In this document: positions 7,677-15,144 of the stretch, one piece after another
Position numbering within the stretch: the first letter of the stretch is position 1
Layout of the letters: each line of letters starts with the position of its first letter
Assembly: GCF_016862215.1 (NCBI RefSeq)
Contig: NZ_BOMN01000050.1
Location: 47,734 to 111,733 of the forward strand
From: Winogradskya humida
GTDB taxonomy: Bacteria; Actinomycetota; Actinomycetes; Mycobacteriales; Micromonosporaceae
Direction: 5' to 3'
Length of the DNA stretch: 64,000 nt
The notes under the pieces: model-generated
Seen by the model: only the letters and a program-made list of their open reading frames with translations
Database searches by the model: none
Told to the model about the DNA's origin: nothing
Program-made: the position numbers and the translations under genes

Positions 7677-7694
7677 TGGTTGCCGGACGGTTGC
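7677..7694 (-). promoter_or_regulatory. TcrA-box-like direct repeat upstream of flgB
   Basis: Minus strand: GCAACCG-tccg-GCAACCA, 11-bp period, 13 of 14 positions matching GCA(A/C)CCG-n4-GCA(A/C)CCG. It ends 7 bp upstream of the -35 CTCA, as expected for an activator that contacts RNA polymerase carrying FliA. Confidence 0.7.
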
Positions 7695-7734
7695 TGTGTC
7701 CCTACCCGAGCCTGGACTATCAGTCGGCGGAGCG

Positions 7735-7767
7735 AAAAACCCGGGACCAGAGCAAACGGTCCCGGGT
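7735..7767 (-). terminator. Rho-independent terminator of the fliC-fliD-fliS operon
   Basis: A 10-bp perfect stem (ACCCGGGACC / GGTCCCGGGT, 9-nt loop) is followed on the minus strand by five T residues. It lies 15 nt after the stop of the fliT-like gene and upstream of the flgB control region, so it separates the filament operon from the rod operon. Confidence 0.85.
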
Positions 7768-7781
7768 GTCGTATTTCGTCC

Positions 7782-8132
7782 CTACATGGCGCAATCGAGG
7801 AAGACGGGGCGTTTGGTGGCCTCGCCGGTCTCGATCCTGCTGGTCATCACCTGCTGGACCCGCGTGCTGGTGAGCCGTCGCGCGATCTCCTCGGCGGCCG
7901 CGAGCTGACGGGTGAGGATCTCGTCGGCCCGCGGCCTGAGCTCCAGCGGCAGTGCGCCGAGATCGGTCGGCGGTTGCCACAGGTTCGACTCGGGCAGTTC
8001 GGCGAGGCGTCGCTCGTCGGCCAGCATGGTCTCGATCGTGACGACGTCGAGCTCGAGCTCGTCGAGCGCGGCGGTCCAGGCGCTTCGCCACTCTGTGGTC
8101 ACGCTGTTTCCCGCCTCGCTCTGAGTGCTCAT
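7782..8132 (-). CDS. FliT-like flagellar chaperone candidate
   Basis: A 116-residue, mostly helical protein beginning MSTQSEAGNSVTTEWRSAW. I do not recognise a named family from the sequence. The case for a FliT-type chaperone is positional: it starts 8 nt after fliS in the fliC-fliD-fliS operon, where FliT is found in other bacteria, and its length and helix-rich, Leu/Glu/Arg-heavy makeup (ALDELELDVVTIETMLADER, then QLAAAEEIARRLTS) suit a small four-helix export chaperone. FliT binds the cap protein FliD. Start ATG; earlier in-frame starts would run into fliS. Confidence 0.6.
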   Translation of the reverse strand: MSTQSEAGNSVTTEWRSAWTAALDELELDVVTIETMLADERRLAELPESNLWQPPTDLGALPLELRPRADEILTRQLAAAEEIARRLTSTRVQQVMTSRIETGEATKRPVFLDCAM

Positions 8133-8140
8133 CGGTGTGA

Positions 8141-8521
8141 TCAGGCCGGATTGGCCGCTGCCAGCAGGGCTGCTTCGCGCCAGGCGTCGCGCAGCGGTTC
8201 GATCATGCCCCGGCAGGTGGCCACGCGGTCGGCGTCCCGGGCGATGTTCGCCCCGATCAGCTCGGTGAGCAGGTATCCGTAGAGGTTGGCCAGCCCGGGT
8301 GCACCGGCCCACGCGTCCACGTCGAGCGTGGTACGCAGCTCCAGGATGATCTCCTGGGCGTGGTTCAGCTTGTCGTTCGCGACTTCCCGCTCGCCGTTGC
8401 GCAGCGACTCCTCGCCTTGCACCAGGTCCATCACAAGGCGGTCGTAGAGCATGATCAGTAGCTTCGCCGGCGAGGCCGTGTTGATGGAGTCCTGCAGGTA
8501 ACGGTTCAGCGGAGAGGTCAT
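8141..8521 (-). CDS. fliS: Flagellin export chaperone FliS
   Basis: A 126-residue four-helix chaperone that binds the C-terminus of flagellin and prevents premature polymerisation. Clear family features: NRYLQDSINTASPAKLLIML at the N-terminus, YDRLVMDLVQGEESL, and LDVDAWAGAPGLANLYGYLL in the third helix region. ATG start; 68 bp separate it from fliD upstream. It belongs to the filament operon fliC-fliD-fliS. Confidence 0.95.
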   Translation of the reverse strand: MTSPLNRYLQDSINTASPAKLLIMLYDRLVMDLVQGEESLRNGEREVANDKLNHAQEIILELRTTLDVDAWAGAPGLANLYGYLLTELIGANIARDADRVATCRGMIEPLRDAWREAALLAAANPA

Positions 8522-8589
8522 CAGTTCCCTTTGCTCAGGAATGGGCGGATTCCATGGGCGATCAGGTGCTACTCGGTGCGGAAAACTCG

Positions 8590-9906
8590 TCAGCCGAGGC
8601 TGGCGATCTGGCCGGAGAGCCAGGTGGACTGTGATTTGAGCGTGCCGAGCGAGGTCTCGAGGGCGGTGTACTGCTTCTGCAGTGCCACCTTCTTCGCGGC
8701 CAGTCGTACGTCCCAGTCGGAGATCTGGGTGTTCATGGAGTCGATCGCGTTCTTACGGCCGGTGATGGCCGACGTGACGTTCTCGATCTGGGTGTTGGCG
8801 ACGGCCCGGAAGCTGTCGCCGAGCGCGATGCCGGCGGTCTTGATCGCGGTGGGGTCCGCGTTGTACGAGGCGGTGAACTTCTCGGCGTCGAAGGTCAGCT
8901 GCCCGCTGCGGTCGAGCTGGATGCCGAACTTGCTGAGGCTGCCGAAGGCGACGTTGGTGCCGTCCTCCGCCTTGTAGCTCAGACCCTGGCTGACCTTGCT
9001 CAGAATGCTCTGGCTCATCTGGCGCACCATGAAGTCGCCGGTCAGCGGCGAGCCCGTGTTGGTGTCGGGGTCGTACTTGGTCTGGGCGGTGACCTCGGTC
9101 AGGGTGGCGTTCGCGGCGTCGACGAGGGCCTGGAACTTCGCGGCCATGCCGGAGACGTCGGACTCGGTGTTGAGGGTGACACCGGTTTCCTTCTTGCTGA
9201 CCGTCACCGTCACCCCGGCCATCAGACCGGTGAACGTGTTGGTGCCGCTGGTGACGGAGTAGCCGCCCTCTTCCTCGGTGCCGCCGACCTGCAGCTTCGC
9301 GTCCGTCGCGGCGCTGGTGGCGATGGCGACGTCGTCGAGGCCGGTGATGGTGAAGCCGTTCGCGGTGCCGGGCTTCGAGCTGGTCATCTGCAGGATGTTC
9401 TGGGCGCCGCCGGTGGTGACGACGGAGGCCTTCACGCCGATGCCGGCCTTGTTGAGCGCGTCCGAGATGCCCTGCGCCGACTTGTCGGTGAGGCTGATCG
9501 TGACCGGGTCACCGGTGCCGATCTGCACGGTGAAGGAGTCCGCTGAGGTGACGTCGCCGCTGGTGGCGACGCGGGCGGTGCTGGACTGGCCCTTGGCGAG
9601 CGACACCACGTCGAAGGTGAGGCTGCCGGTGGAGGTGTTCGTGCCGCCGATCGCGGTGGCTGTCACGGAGCTGGAGGTCGAGGTGGGCTTGATGGCGCGC
9701 CAGGTCGACAGGGCGCCGACGTCGGCAGCGGCGTTCTTCAGCGCCACGAGCTTCGAGTTGACCGACTGGTACGAGGAGACCACGGTCGACGCCGTGTCGA
9801 CCTTGGCCTTGAGCCGGGTCTGGGGGGCAGCCTCTACCTGCAGGAGGCTGGTGATCATCGAGGAGGTGCTGAGACCACTGACGAGTCCGTCAACCGAGCT
9901 GGTCAT
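8590..9906 (-). CDS. fliD: Flagellar filament cap protein FliD (HAP2)
   Basis: Forms the cap under which flagellin folds at the filament tip. 438 residues. N-terminal MTSSVDGLVSGLSTSSMITS and SLLQVEAAPQTRLKAKVDT are typical; the C-terminal coiled region (ITGRKNAIDSMNTQISDWDV, then ALQKQYTALETSLGTLKSQS) matches the FliD C-domain. The ATG at 9906 was preferred over an in-frame start 33 nt upstream because AGGAAGG lies 7 nt before it. It lies 130 bp downstream of fliC, past a strong hairpin, so its level may depend on read-through. Confidence 0.95.
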   Translation of the reverse strand: MTSSVDGLVSGLSTSSMITSLLQVEAAPQTRLKAKVDTASTVVSSYQSVNSKLVALKNAAADVGALSTWRAIKPTSTSSSVTATAIGGTNTSTGSLTFDVVSLAKGQSSTARVATSGDVTSADSFTVQIGTGDPVTISLTDKSAQGISDALNKAGIGVKASVVTTGGAQNILQMTSSKPGTANGFTITGLDDVAIATSAATDAKLQVGGTEEEGGYSVTSGTNTFTGLMAGVTVTVSKKETGVTLNTESDVSGMAAKFQALVDAANATLTEVTAQTKYDPDTNTGSPLTGDFMVRQMSQSILSKVSQGLSYKAEDGTNVAFGSLSKFGIQLDRSGQLTFDAEKFTASYNADPTAIKTAGIALGDSFRAVANTQIENVTSAITGRKNAIDSMNTQISDWDVRLAAKKVALQKQYTALETSLGTLKSQSTWLSGQIASLG

Positions 9907-9939
9907 CGCGCGCCCTTCCTTCCTTGCCGGGGGATCCAC

Positions 9940-9984
9940 AAAAAATGAATCGGGGGTAGCCGGCGCCGTCTGCCAGCTACCCCC
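9940..9984 (-). terminator. Hairpin terminator/attenuator between fliC and fliD
   Basis: Perfect 9-bp stem GGGGGTAGC / GCTACCCCC (9952-9960 with 9976-9984, 15-nt loop), followed on the minus strand by GATTCA and six T residues. It would end most fliC transcripts and leave a smaller share reading into fliD-fliS, fitting the large excess of flagellin over cap protein. No separate FliA-type promoter was found before fliD. Confidence 0.85.
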
Positions 9985-10036
9985 GACTATTCGGTTGTCA
10001 GCGATATTCGGTTAGTGCCAGTTGGTAGCGGTTCGG

Positions 10037-11245
10037 TTAGCGCAGGAGCGACAGAACGTTCTGCGAGGCCTGGTTGGCCTGCGACAGCATCGAGGTGCCG
10101 GCCTGGGTCAGGATCTGGTTCCGGGTGAACTGGACCATCTCCTGAGCCATGTCGGTGTCACGGATACGCGACTCCGACGCGGACAGGTTCTCGACCGAGA
10201 CGTTCAGGTTGTTGATCGTGTGCTCGAACCGGTTCTGGTACGCACCGAGGGTTGCCCGGGTGTCCGAAACCGAGGTGATCGCCTTGTCGAGCGCCTCGAT
10301 CGCCTTGTCCGCGCCACCCTCAGCGGTCAGGTCCAGGGCATTGGTGCCCAGGGCCGACGAGCTGACGGCGCCGATGGAGATGCTCAGGGTCTCACCACTG
10401 TTGGCGCCGACCTGGAACTGGCCGCTGTTGGCCTTCGGGTCGGCGGTGCTGGTGGTGCCCGTGACGCCCACGGCGCTGAGGTCGCCGCTGATCTCGAAGC
10501 CCTTCGAGCCGCTCAGGCTGAACGAGGCACCGGTGGCGTCGGCGGCGACCGATGCGCTCACCTTGACCTCGTTGCCCGTGAAGCCCTGGCCGGCCGCGGG
10601 ACCGCCCGCGGTCTGGTCGGTCAGCGCCGCCTTGATCGCCGTGTTCATGGCGTCCGCGACGTCCTTGGCGGTGGCGGTCGCCGGGATGGCGGCCGTCGTC
10701 ACGACGATCGGGTTGGCCGACAGGTCCTTGTCGCCGATCTTCGTGATGTTGAACGTCTGGGCGCCGGTCGGCAGCGTCGTGACCTTGCTGCTGCCGTCGA
10801 TCTTGTTGCCGTTGCCGAAGGAGCCGTCGAGCAGCTTCGACTTGCCGAAGGAGGTGGTGTTGCTGATCCGGTCGAGCTCCTCGTTGAGCTGACTGAACTC
10901 CTTCTGCGCCGCACCCTTGGCCTCGGCGTCGTTGGAGCCACCGTTGGCGGCCTGCACGGAGAGGTCACGCATACGCTGGAGGATCGAGGTGGTCTCGTTG
11001 AGCGCACCTTCAGCGGTCTGCGCGACGCTGATGCCGTCCTGGGCGTTACGAACGGCCTGCTTGAGACCGCCCACCTGGGAACGGAGACCCTCGGAGATCG
11101 AGAGGCCGGCCGCGTCGTCCGCCGCGCGGTTGATGCGGAAACCACTGGACAACTTCTCCAGCGACTTCGACATCTGCCCGTCGGTGACCGACAGGTTCCG
11201 GTAGGCGTTCTGGGCGGCGATGTTCTGGTTGATGCGAAGACCCAT
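10037..11245 (-). CDS. fliC: Flagellin (FliC/Hag)
   Basis: Filament subunit, 402 residues. The D0/D1 N-terminal region is highly typical (GLRINQNIAAQNAYRNL, LSSGFRINRAADDAAGLSIS, RNAQDGISVAQTAEGAL), as is the C-terminal region (LGAYQNRFEHTINNLNVSVE, SRIRDTDMAQEMVQFTRNQI, ending SQNVLSLLR). The central part (about 140-320) is the variable surface domain. The ATG at 11245 follows GGAGG by 7 nt; an in-frame start 36 nt upstream lacks a site. It is transcribed from a FliA-type promoter divergent from flgN, and its leader carries CsrA-like GGA motifs. Confidence 0.98.
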   Translation of the reverse strand: MGLRINQNIAAQNAYRNLSVTDGQMSKSLEKLSSGFRINRAADDAAGLSISEGLRSQVGGLKQAVRNAQDGISVAQTAEGALNETTSILQRMRDLSVQAANGGSNDAEAKGAAQKEFSQLNEELDRISNTTSFGKSKLLDGSFGNGNKIDGSSKVTTLPTGAQTFNITKIGDKDLSANPIVVTTAAIPATATAKDVADAMNTAIKAALTDQTAGGPAAGQGFTGNEVKVSASVAADATGASFSLSGSKGFEISGDLSAVGVTGTTSTADPKANSGQFQVGANSGETLSISIGAVSSSALGTNALDLTAEGGADKAIEALDKAITSVSDTRATLGAYQNRFEHTINNLNVSVENLSASESRIRDTDMAQEMVQFTRNQILTQAGTSMLSQANQASQNVLSLLR

Positions 11246-11252
11246 GGTGTTT

Positions 11253-11285
11253 CCTCCTTGAGTGGGGTCGTACCGGCTCATCCGT
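11253..11285 (-). promoter_or_regulatory. Candidate CsrA-binding sites in the fliC leader
   Basis: In the predicted leader of about 57 nt, the minus strand has TTACGGATGAG (GGA at 11281-11283) and CAAGGAGGAAAC (the Shine-Dalgarno, 11253-11257). ACGGATG is close to the CsrA consensus ACAnGGAnG. Two GGA sites, one covering the ribosome site, is the layout by which CsrA represses flagellin translation in Bacillus subtilis. csrA and fliW are 3-4 kb away in the divergent operon. Confidence 0.5.
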
Positions 11286-11308
11286 AAGCCGTTGGCGTAA
11301 CGCCAGTC

Positions 11309-11336
11309 AGATCGGCGGTCCCCCGCCGGTCATGAG
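11309..11336 (-). promoter_or_regulatory. FliA-type promoter for fliC
   Basis: Minus strand: CTCA (11333-11336), 16-nt spacer, GCCGATCT (11309-11316). The predicted transcript starts about 57 nt upstream of the fliC ATG. The opposing flgN promoter lies about 70 bp away on the other strand. Confidence 0.75.
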
Positions 11337-11406
11337 CAGTCTCCGAAATTTCTTCGGGCTTTTCGGGCAAATGCCAGATCCGGCCGTCGCTACCTGCCGG
11401 AAACCC

Positions 11407-11434
11407 CTCAGAGACCGATTCGCTGTGCCGACTG
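11407..11434 (+). promoter_or_regulatory. FliA-type promoter for flgN operon
   Basis: Plus strand: CTCA (11407-11410), 16-nt spacer, GCCGACTG (11427-11434), with a leader of about 55 nt before the flgN GTG. Directly upstream, GCTACCT-gccg-GAAACCC has the 11-bp period of a TcrA box but matches only about 10 of 14 positions, so I do not call it a separate site. Confidence 0.72.
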
Positions 11435-11495
11435 TCCGGATGAGCAGGGAACACGCCGTGTATTGGCCTTCCCGTTAAGGAAGTCGGAGGACCGG

Positions 11496-11981
11496 GTGAG
11501 CCTGACCGACCTGTCCAGCGTCCTGTGGCGAGCCAGGGAGCTGCTGGAACTCCTGCTGTTCAAGCTCGAGGAGGAGCAGTTGCTGCTCGCCTCGAACCGG
11601 TCGCGATGGCTTGCGCACGCCACCCGCGAGGTGGAGGTCGTGCTGGACCAGATCCGTCAGACCGAGGTGGCGCGGGCCGCGTACGCCCAGGCTGTCGCTC
11701 TTGAACTGGGTCTGCAGGCGGAGGCCTCGCTCGGCCAGCTCGCCGACGCCGCCCCGGCACCCTGGTCCGACCTGCTCCACCAGCACCGTAAGGCGTTCCT
11801 GACGCTGACGAGCGAGATCAGCACGATGGCCGACGCCAACCGGGACCTGCTCACCGCCGGCCAGCGCGCGGCCAGGGAAACCATGCTCGCGTTCGCCGGA
11901 ACCGTGGAAACGTATTCATCTCAGGGCAAGACCGTCAGCGGCGGGGTCCGCCGCCCGAGCCTGGTGGACGAGGCAATCTGA
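11496..11981 (+). CDS. flgN: FlgN-family flagellar export chaperone
   Basis: A 161-residue helical protein, first gene of the hook-filament junction operon. FlgN chaperones FlgK and FlgL, the next two genes. Sequence features are a Leu/Glu-rich first helix (VLWRARELLELLLFKLEEEQ) typical of Gram-positive FlgN proteins and a long C-terminal helix pair. The GTG at 11496 follows GGAGG by about 5 nt; an ATG 33 nt upstream has no site. The stop overlaps the flgK ATG by one base (TGATG), so the chaperone is coupled to its client. Confidence 0.85.
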   Translation: MSLTDLSSVLWRARELLELLLFKLEEEQLLLASNRSRWLAHATREVEVVLDQIRQTEVARAAYAQAVALELGLQAEASLGQLADAAPAPWSDLLHQHRKAFLTLTSEISTMADANRDLLTAGQRAARETMLAFAGTVETYSSQGKTVSGGVRRPSLVDEAI

Positions 11982-13465
11982 TGGGTAGCAGCTTCGGCAG
12001 TATCAATACCGCGCTGACCTCGCTCTACGCGCAGCGTCGCGGCCTGGACGTCACCGGGCAGAACATCGCGAACGCGAACACCGAGGGATACACCCGGCAG
12101 CGCGTCGACATGCAGGCTTCGGTCGGCTCCGTCGTGCCCGTCAGGTGGGCGACCACCGACGGGCTCGGCACCGGCGTCGAGATCAACGACGTGCAGCGGC
12201 TACGGGACCAGTATCTGGAGAACCGCGGGCGCACCGAGCACGGCAACAGTTCGTACCTGACCAACCAGGCCGCGGCGTACAACTCGCTGGAGGATGTCTT
12301 CGCCGAGCCGGGGGACACCGCGCTGCAGGCCCAGATCCACGACATGTGGGCGGCGTGGGGTGACGTCGGCGACGAGCCGAACAGCACTGCCGCCCGCTCC
12401 GCGCTGGTGCAGCAGAGCAAGGTCGTGTCCGACAACATCAACAGCGCGTACGGCTCGATGGACGCGCAGTGGTCGGCGAACTCCAGCCAGCTGGCCAAGT
12501 ACGCCACCGAGGTCAACACCACCGCCGGCACGATCGCGCAGCTCAACGACTCGATCGTCAAGGCGAAGGCCACCGGCGTGGTGGTGAACGAGCTCGAGGA
12601 CCGCCGCGACTCCGCGGTCCTGCACCTGTCCGAGCTGACCGGCGCGACCGCGCAGCTGCGTACCAACGGCTCGATGGACGTCTTCGTCGGCAACTCGCTG
12701 CTGGTCAACTACAACACCACGCGGCAGATGTCGGCCACCGCGGGCGTCGCCACGATGGACGCGCAGCGCGACTACAACGACGGGCTGCTTCCGCCCGGCT
12801 CCAAGCCCGCCGGTCTCACGTGGACCGACAACGGCGACTCGGTGCAGGCCGGCGGCACGATGGGCTCGATGGTCGACACGATGACCTCGATCCTGCCGAA
12901 CATGGCGGCGAAGCTGGACAAGGTCGCCAAGTCCATGGTGGACATCGTGAACACCGCGACGAATGCGGCGTACAAGTCGGATGGCACCGCCGGTGGGGAC
13001 TTCTTCGTCGGTGACTTCACCACCGGCCGGTACGCCCGCAACATGCGCGTCGGGATAACCAACCCGTCGGACATCGCGGTCTCCGGCAAGAACGAGACGA
13101 ACGCCGACGGTACGCCGAAGCTCGACCCGGTGTCGGGCCTTCCGGTCGGCACGAACGACGGCTCGGTCGCCAACACCCTCGCGTCGACGGCCAAGCTCGC
13201 GAACAGCCCGGACGTCTCGTACCAGAGCATGATCGCGGACCTCGGTGTCAACGCGCAGACCGCGACGCGGCGCAGCGAGATCCAGGCGAACGTCACCGAC
13301 CAGGTGGACGCGGCCCGCGAGGCCGAGTCCGGCGTCAACCTCGACGAGGAGATGACGAACCTGCTCACATACCAGCGGGGCTACGAGGCGGCATCGCGCG
13401 TCCTCACCACGATCGACTCGATGCTCGACCAGCTCATCAACCGCACCGGCCTGGTCGGAAGGTAA
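11981..13465 (+). CDS. flgK: Flagellar hook-associated protein 1 (FlgK)
   Basis: First hook-filament junction protein, 494 residues. The N-terminal rod/hook family helix is clear: SLYAQRRGLDVTGQNIANAN followed by TEGYTRQRVDM. The FlgK-specific C-terminal motif GVNLDEEMTNLLTYQRGYEA with ASRVLTTIDSMLDQLI completes the paired-helix core; between them lies the variable domain. It follows flgN directly and is followed after 11 nt by flgL. Confidence 0.97.
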   Translation: MGSSFGSINTALTSLYAQRRGLDVTGQNIANANTEGYTRQRVDMQASVGSVVPVRWATTDGLGTGVEINDVQRLRDQYLENRGRTEHGNSSYLTNQAAAYNSLEDVFAEPGDTALQAQIHDMWAAWGDVGDEPNSTAARSALVQQSKVVSDNINSAYGSMDAQWSANSSQLAKYATEVNTTAGTIAQLNDSIVKAKATGVVVNELEDRRDSAVLHLSELTGATAQLRTNGSMDVFVGNSLLVNYNTTRQMSATAGVATMDAQRDYNDGLLPPGSKPAGLTWTDNGDSVQAGGTMGSMVDTMTSILPNMAAKLDKVAKSMVDIVNTATNAAYKSDGTAGGDFFVGDFTTGRYARNMRVGITNPSDIAVSGKNETNADGTPKLDPVSGLPVGTNDGSVANTLASTAKLANSPDVSYQSMIADLGVNAQTATRRSEIQANVTDQVDAAREAESGVNLDEEMTNLLTYQRGYEAASRVLTTIDSMLDQLINRTGLVGR

Positions 13466-13476
13466 GGGGACAAGTC

Positions 13477-14364
13477 ATGGCAGGCAGAGTCACCGAGCGC
13501 AGCATCCACACCCGGGTGCTCAACAACCTTCAGCGCAACATCTCCAAGGGCGAGAAGATCCAGGAGCAGCTCTCGAGCGGCAAACAGATCAACCGCCCGT
13601 CCGACTCGCCGAACGGCACGCTGCAGTCGATGCAGCTGCGTGGCGAGACGCGCGCCAACACTCAGTACGTACGCAGTTCCGGCGACGGACTCGGCTGGCT
13701 GAGCACCCTCGACGGCACGCTCAGCAGCACCTCGACGATCCTGCAGAAGGCCCGCTCGCTCACGGTGCAGGGCCTCAATGCCGGCGGGGGCAGCGCCGAC
13801 TCGCGCGCCGCCATCTCGGCGGAGCTGGACCAGATCAGGACCACAGTCATCGGGTACGCGAACACGACCTACCTGGACCGCCCGGTGTTCGGTGGCACCA
13901 CGAACGGCACGAAGGCGTTCGACGACACCGGTACGTTCGTCGGCAACGAGGACGCCGTGAACCGCACCGTCGGGCCGAACTCGAAGGTACGCGTGGATGC
14001 GAGTGGGACCGCCGCGTTCGGTGAGGGGGACGCCTCGGTCTTCAAGGTGCTGGACGACCTTTCGCAGGCGTTGAGCGACAACGACATGGACGCTCTCAGC
14101 AAGGGCCTGGAAAGGCTCGATACCGCGTCCAATAACGTGAAAAACACTCTTTCGGATGTAGGCGCCCGATACAATCGCATTACGCAGATGAAGCAGTCTG
14201 CGGAGGACCGGCTGCTGGACGTGACGGCTCAGCTTTCCGAGGTCGAGGATGTCGACCTGCCGAAGACCATCATGGACATGCAGCTCCAGCAGACCTCGTA
14301 CCAGGCGGCTCTGGCCGCTTCGGCAAAGGTGATTCAGCCCTCGCTCATCGACTTTCTGAGGTGA
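13477..14364 (+). CDS. flgL: Flagellar hook-associated protein 3 (FlgL)
   Basis: Second junction protein, 295 residues, related to flagellin. The N-terminus (VTERSIHTRVLNNLQRNISK, QLSSGKQINRPSDSP) and the C-terminus (LPKTIMDMQLQQTSYQAALA, AKVIQPSLIDFLR) are diagnostic. ATG start preceded by AAGGGGA. Its end runs into the fliW ribosome-binding site. Confidence 0.96.
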   Translation: MAGRVTERSIHTRVLNNLQRNISKGEKIQEQLSSGKQINRPSDSPNGTLQSMQLRGETRANTQYVRSSGDGLGWLSTLDGTLSSTSTILQKARSLTVQGLNAGGGSADSRAAISAELDQIRTTVIGYANTTYLDRPVFGGTTNGTKAFDDTGTFVGNEDAVNRTVGPNSKVRVDASGTAAFGEGDASVFKVLDDLSQALSDNDMDALSKGLERLDTASNNVKNTLSDVGARYNRITQMKQSAEDRLLDVTAQLSEVEDVDLPKTIMDMQLQQTSYQAALAASAKVIQPSLIDFLR

Positions 14365-14366
14365 CC

Positions 14367-14804
14367 ATGAGTACTCGCACCGCGTCCCGTCCGATTGGGG
14401 CCATCATGACCGACACCGAGCTCGATCTCCCGGTCATCGACATGGCCGTGCCGATGCCCGGGTTCCCGGCCCACCGGCAGTTCGTTCTGGTCCGACTGAA
14501 CGACGAAGGCCTGCTCTACGCGTTCACGTCCATCGACGACCCCGAGCTGCGCTTCCTGGTGGCGCCGCCCGAGCCGTTCTTCCCGGACTACGCGCCCGAG
14601 ATCGAGAACGAGGTGTTCGCCGCGCTGAACACCAAGGACCCCGACCGCCTGCTGGTCATGGTCGTCATCACCGCCGGCGTCAACGAGACCACCGCCAACC
14701 TGCTCGCGCCGATCATCGTCGACCGGGACAGCCACCGTGCCATCCAGGTGGTCCTCACCGGCAGCGAGATGCCGGTCCGCGCGATCATGCGTAAGACCTA
14801 CTGA
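14367..14804 (+). CDS. fliW: Flagellar assembly factor FliW
   Basis: A 145-residue protein that binds CsrA and flagellin; when flagellin leaves the cell, FliW sequesters CsrA and relieves repression of flagellin translation (known in Bacillus). Seen: the core IDMAVPMPGFPAHRQFVLV followed by LLYAFTSIDDPELRFLVAPP and the beta-strand rich end NLLAPIIVDRDSHRAIQVVL. I prefer the ATG at 14367 (GAGG about 6 nt upstream, within the flgL end) over a GTG two codons earlier. csrA follows 50 bp later, the usual partner order. Confidence 0.95.
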   Translation: MSTRTASRPIGAIMTDTELDLPVIDMAVPMPGFPAHRQFVLVRLNDEGLLYAFTSIDDPELRFLVAPPEPFFPDYAPEIENEVFAALNTKDPDRLLVMVVITAGVNETTANLLAPIIVDRDSHRAIQVVLTGSEMPVRAIMRKTY

Positions 14805-14854
14805 CGGCGGCAACGAGCGCAAGGTCCTGTCCACGGATGGAGAGGGGCGGCTAG

Positions 14855-15091
14855 ATGCTCGTGCTGACCAGGAGGGCCGGCGAGAGCGTGATGATCGGTG
14901 ACACCATCGTCATCACCGTGCTGGAGGCCCGGGGCGACGTCATCCGGATCGGCATCCAGGCCCCGCGCGACGTGCAGGTGCACCGCGAAGAGGTCTACAA
15001 GGAACTGCAGGACGCCAACCGTGAAGCGGCATCGCCGACCGAGGACGCCGTCCGCGCGCTGACCGAGATGCTCGAACCCAGAAAACCGTAG
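14855..15091 (+). CDS. csrA: Carbon storage/translation regulator CsrA
   Basis: A 78-residue RNA-binding homodimer recognising GGA in hairpin loops. The sequence MLVLTRRAGESVMIGDTIVI, then RGDVIRIGIQAPRDVQVHRE and EVYKEL, is a textbook CsrA core; the C-terminal extension of about 18 residues is variable. Preceded by AGGGG 8 nt before the ATG. Last gene of the flgN-flgK-flgL-fliW-csrA operon and followed by a hairpin. Likely target: the fliC leader. Confidence 0.98.
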   Translation: MLVLTRRAGESVMIGDTIVITVLEARGDVIRIGIQAPRDVQVHREEVYKELQDANREAASPTEDAVRALTEMLEPRKP

Positions 15092-15108
15092 GAACGAAGC
15101 GGCATTTT

Positions 15109-15137
15109 CGGCCCGATCCCCACAGGGGACCGGGCCG
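15109..15137. terminator. Hairpin after csrA
   Basis: Stem CGGCCCG-a-TCCCC / GGGGA-c-CGGGCCG with a 3-nt loop and one mismatch, between the convergent csrA and M23 peptidase genes. Only short T runs follow, so it may be a bidirectional terminator of the GC-rich actinobacterial kind. Confidence 0.65.
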
Positions 15138-15144
15138 TAGCCGT

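Noticed and set aside
9985..10036. TcrA box from repeated AACCGAAT motifs after fliC
   Set aside because: The repeats have 17-bp spacing, not 11, and part of the first lies in the fliC stop region.
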